NCBI GenBank assembly: GCA_033220425.1
Contig: CM065647.1
Span: 1,302,001 to 1,366,000 of the forward strand
Origin: Lepraria neglecta
Lineage: Eukaryota; Ascomycota; Lecanoromycetes; Lecanorales; Stereocaulaceae
DNA: 64,000 nt
Direction of reading: 5' to 3'
The notes under the pieces were generated by a model, which ran no database searches, was not told where the DNA came from, and saw only the letters and a list, made by a program, of their open reading frames with translations. Numbering within the stretch: the first letter of the stretch is position 1; each line of letters starts with the position of its first letter. This document shows, piece after piece, positions 63,340-64,000 of this stretch. Made by a program: the position numbers and the translations under genes.

Positions 63340-64000
63340 AAGCATTGATGTTTCCAAAGTCTGCGTCTGTTGTACGAGCGAAAAGCGAAGTTTTTTCGCG
63401 CACAATCTATGAGCACGACTATTATAACGACCGACGATGAGTGTTTAGGCGTTTACGCTTCTTGCCTAGTGCTCCCTATTACGTTGTAATGATATAAACG
63501 CTCTTGAATATATATGAGAGAATACCTCCAGGCTTCATATTCAGCGAGCCCATCATTCAAGGTCCCCAGTGCTAGGCCTAGAAGACAGCGGTTGTATAAT
63601 TTTGGGAACAAGCAAATTGATGGCAGCATGACGAGCTCACCACAACCTTCAATGAAAGATAAGGCAGCAGTCAGTGGAGGCGTTGGCTACCAGGAGGCCT
63701 CGGCTCTCTGCAGTGAGGCTGTGTACTTTGCATAAGGAAAGGATAGCCCGCAGCAGGAAAGCCTGCCCTATCGGCTGAATGTGGCAAAACGATGAATTAG
63801 GAATCACACTCTATCTGACACGCTTGTCTTGCGGGTTCCATCATCAACCTTGCACTGTAGCAGGCATGACGAATCACTGTTTAACCACCTTTCTTGTGCC
63901 CACAATTCTCCCACATAACTTGTCATTCCCAGAGCCTCTCGATAGCTCACCGTCCCCGAATGTTTCCTTATGCCCTGCTGAGCCTTCTCAGCCACAAGCT
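63340..64000. other. Window end, nothing supported
   Basis: Short frames at 63514-63735 (plus) and 63995-63804 (minus) have no features. A gene may continue beyond the window edge. Confidence 0.4.

Overview
The window reads as nuclear DNA of a filamentous ascomycete (Pezizomycotina). Most introns are 50-65 nt with GTRNGT donors, CTRAC-type branch points and YAG acceptors. The gene content fits this: a fungal conventional kinesin, two HET-domain genes, RAD6 with four exons, a DUF202 protein, a fungal tetraspanin and Ser/Pro-rich single-pass membrane proteins. A leotiomycete-like fungus is my guess; no marker in the window fixes the class. Gene models below were built by eye from reading frames and splice signals. 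Wherever I joined exons the phases agree, unless stated.

Layout. At 1-9.5 kb lie a nuclease-fold DUF7924-like gene, an unknown gene with one in-frame TAG, the replication helicase factor CDC45, and a membrane-anchored sulfotransferase-like gene. At 9.7-17 kb is an accessory stretch with a TA-flanked MITE, a decayed F-box-like gene, an intact CCDC124/Lso2 gene, a broken HET gene, a GPI-anchored secreted-protein gene with two homopolymer frame changes, and a second inverted-repeat element. At 17.5-28.6 kb are GPI8 (GPI transamidase), a histidine-phosphatase protein, a Ser/Pro-rich membrane protein, bleomycin hydrolase, and two small adjacent genes sharing an unusual Cys/Phe/Gly-Phe motif. At 30-37.5 kb are a small membrane protein interrupted by TGA, kinesin-1, RAD6, a DUF202 protein and a tetraspanin.

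From 37.5 to 43.9 kb the window is a gene-poor island with only small, unfamiliar spliced genes, some of which could encode secreted proteins. From 44 to 57 kb is a denser block: a nucleotidyltransferase-like protein, a Cys-rich single-pass membrane protein, a mitochondrial thiolase, the carnitine/acylcarnitine carrier, a decayed second nucleotidyltransferase-like gene, a large two-TM protein and a TFIIIC subunit. The last 7 kb is again accessory: a truncated gene, unexplained repeat-like DNA and a broken HET gene.

Functionally, the housekeeping genes cover DNA replication (CDC45), ubiquitin-linked repair (RAD6), Pol III transcription (TFIIIC), transport (kinesin), GPI anchoring (GPI8), ribosome-linked function (CCDC124), and acyl-group metabolism (thiolase next to the carnitine carrier, a pairing that makes sense for acetyl/acyl-CoA traffic). 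The recurring odd theme is otherwise intact reading frames broken by one or a few changes, clustered in the accessory stretches. No CRISPR, rRNA, complete tRNA or clear retroelement was seen.
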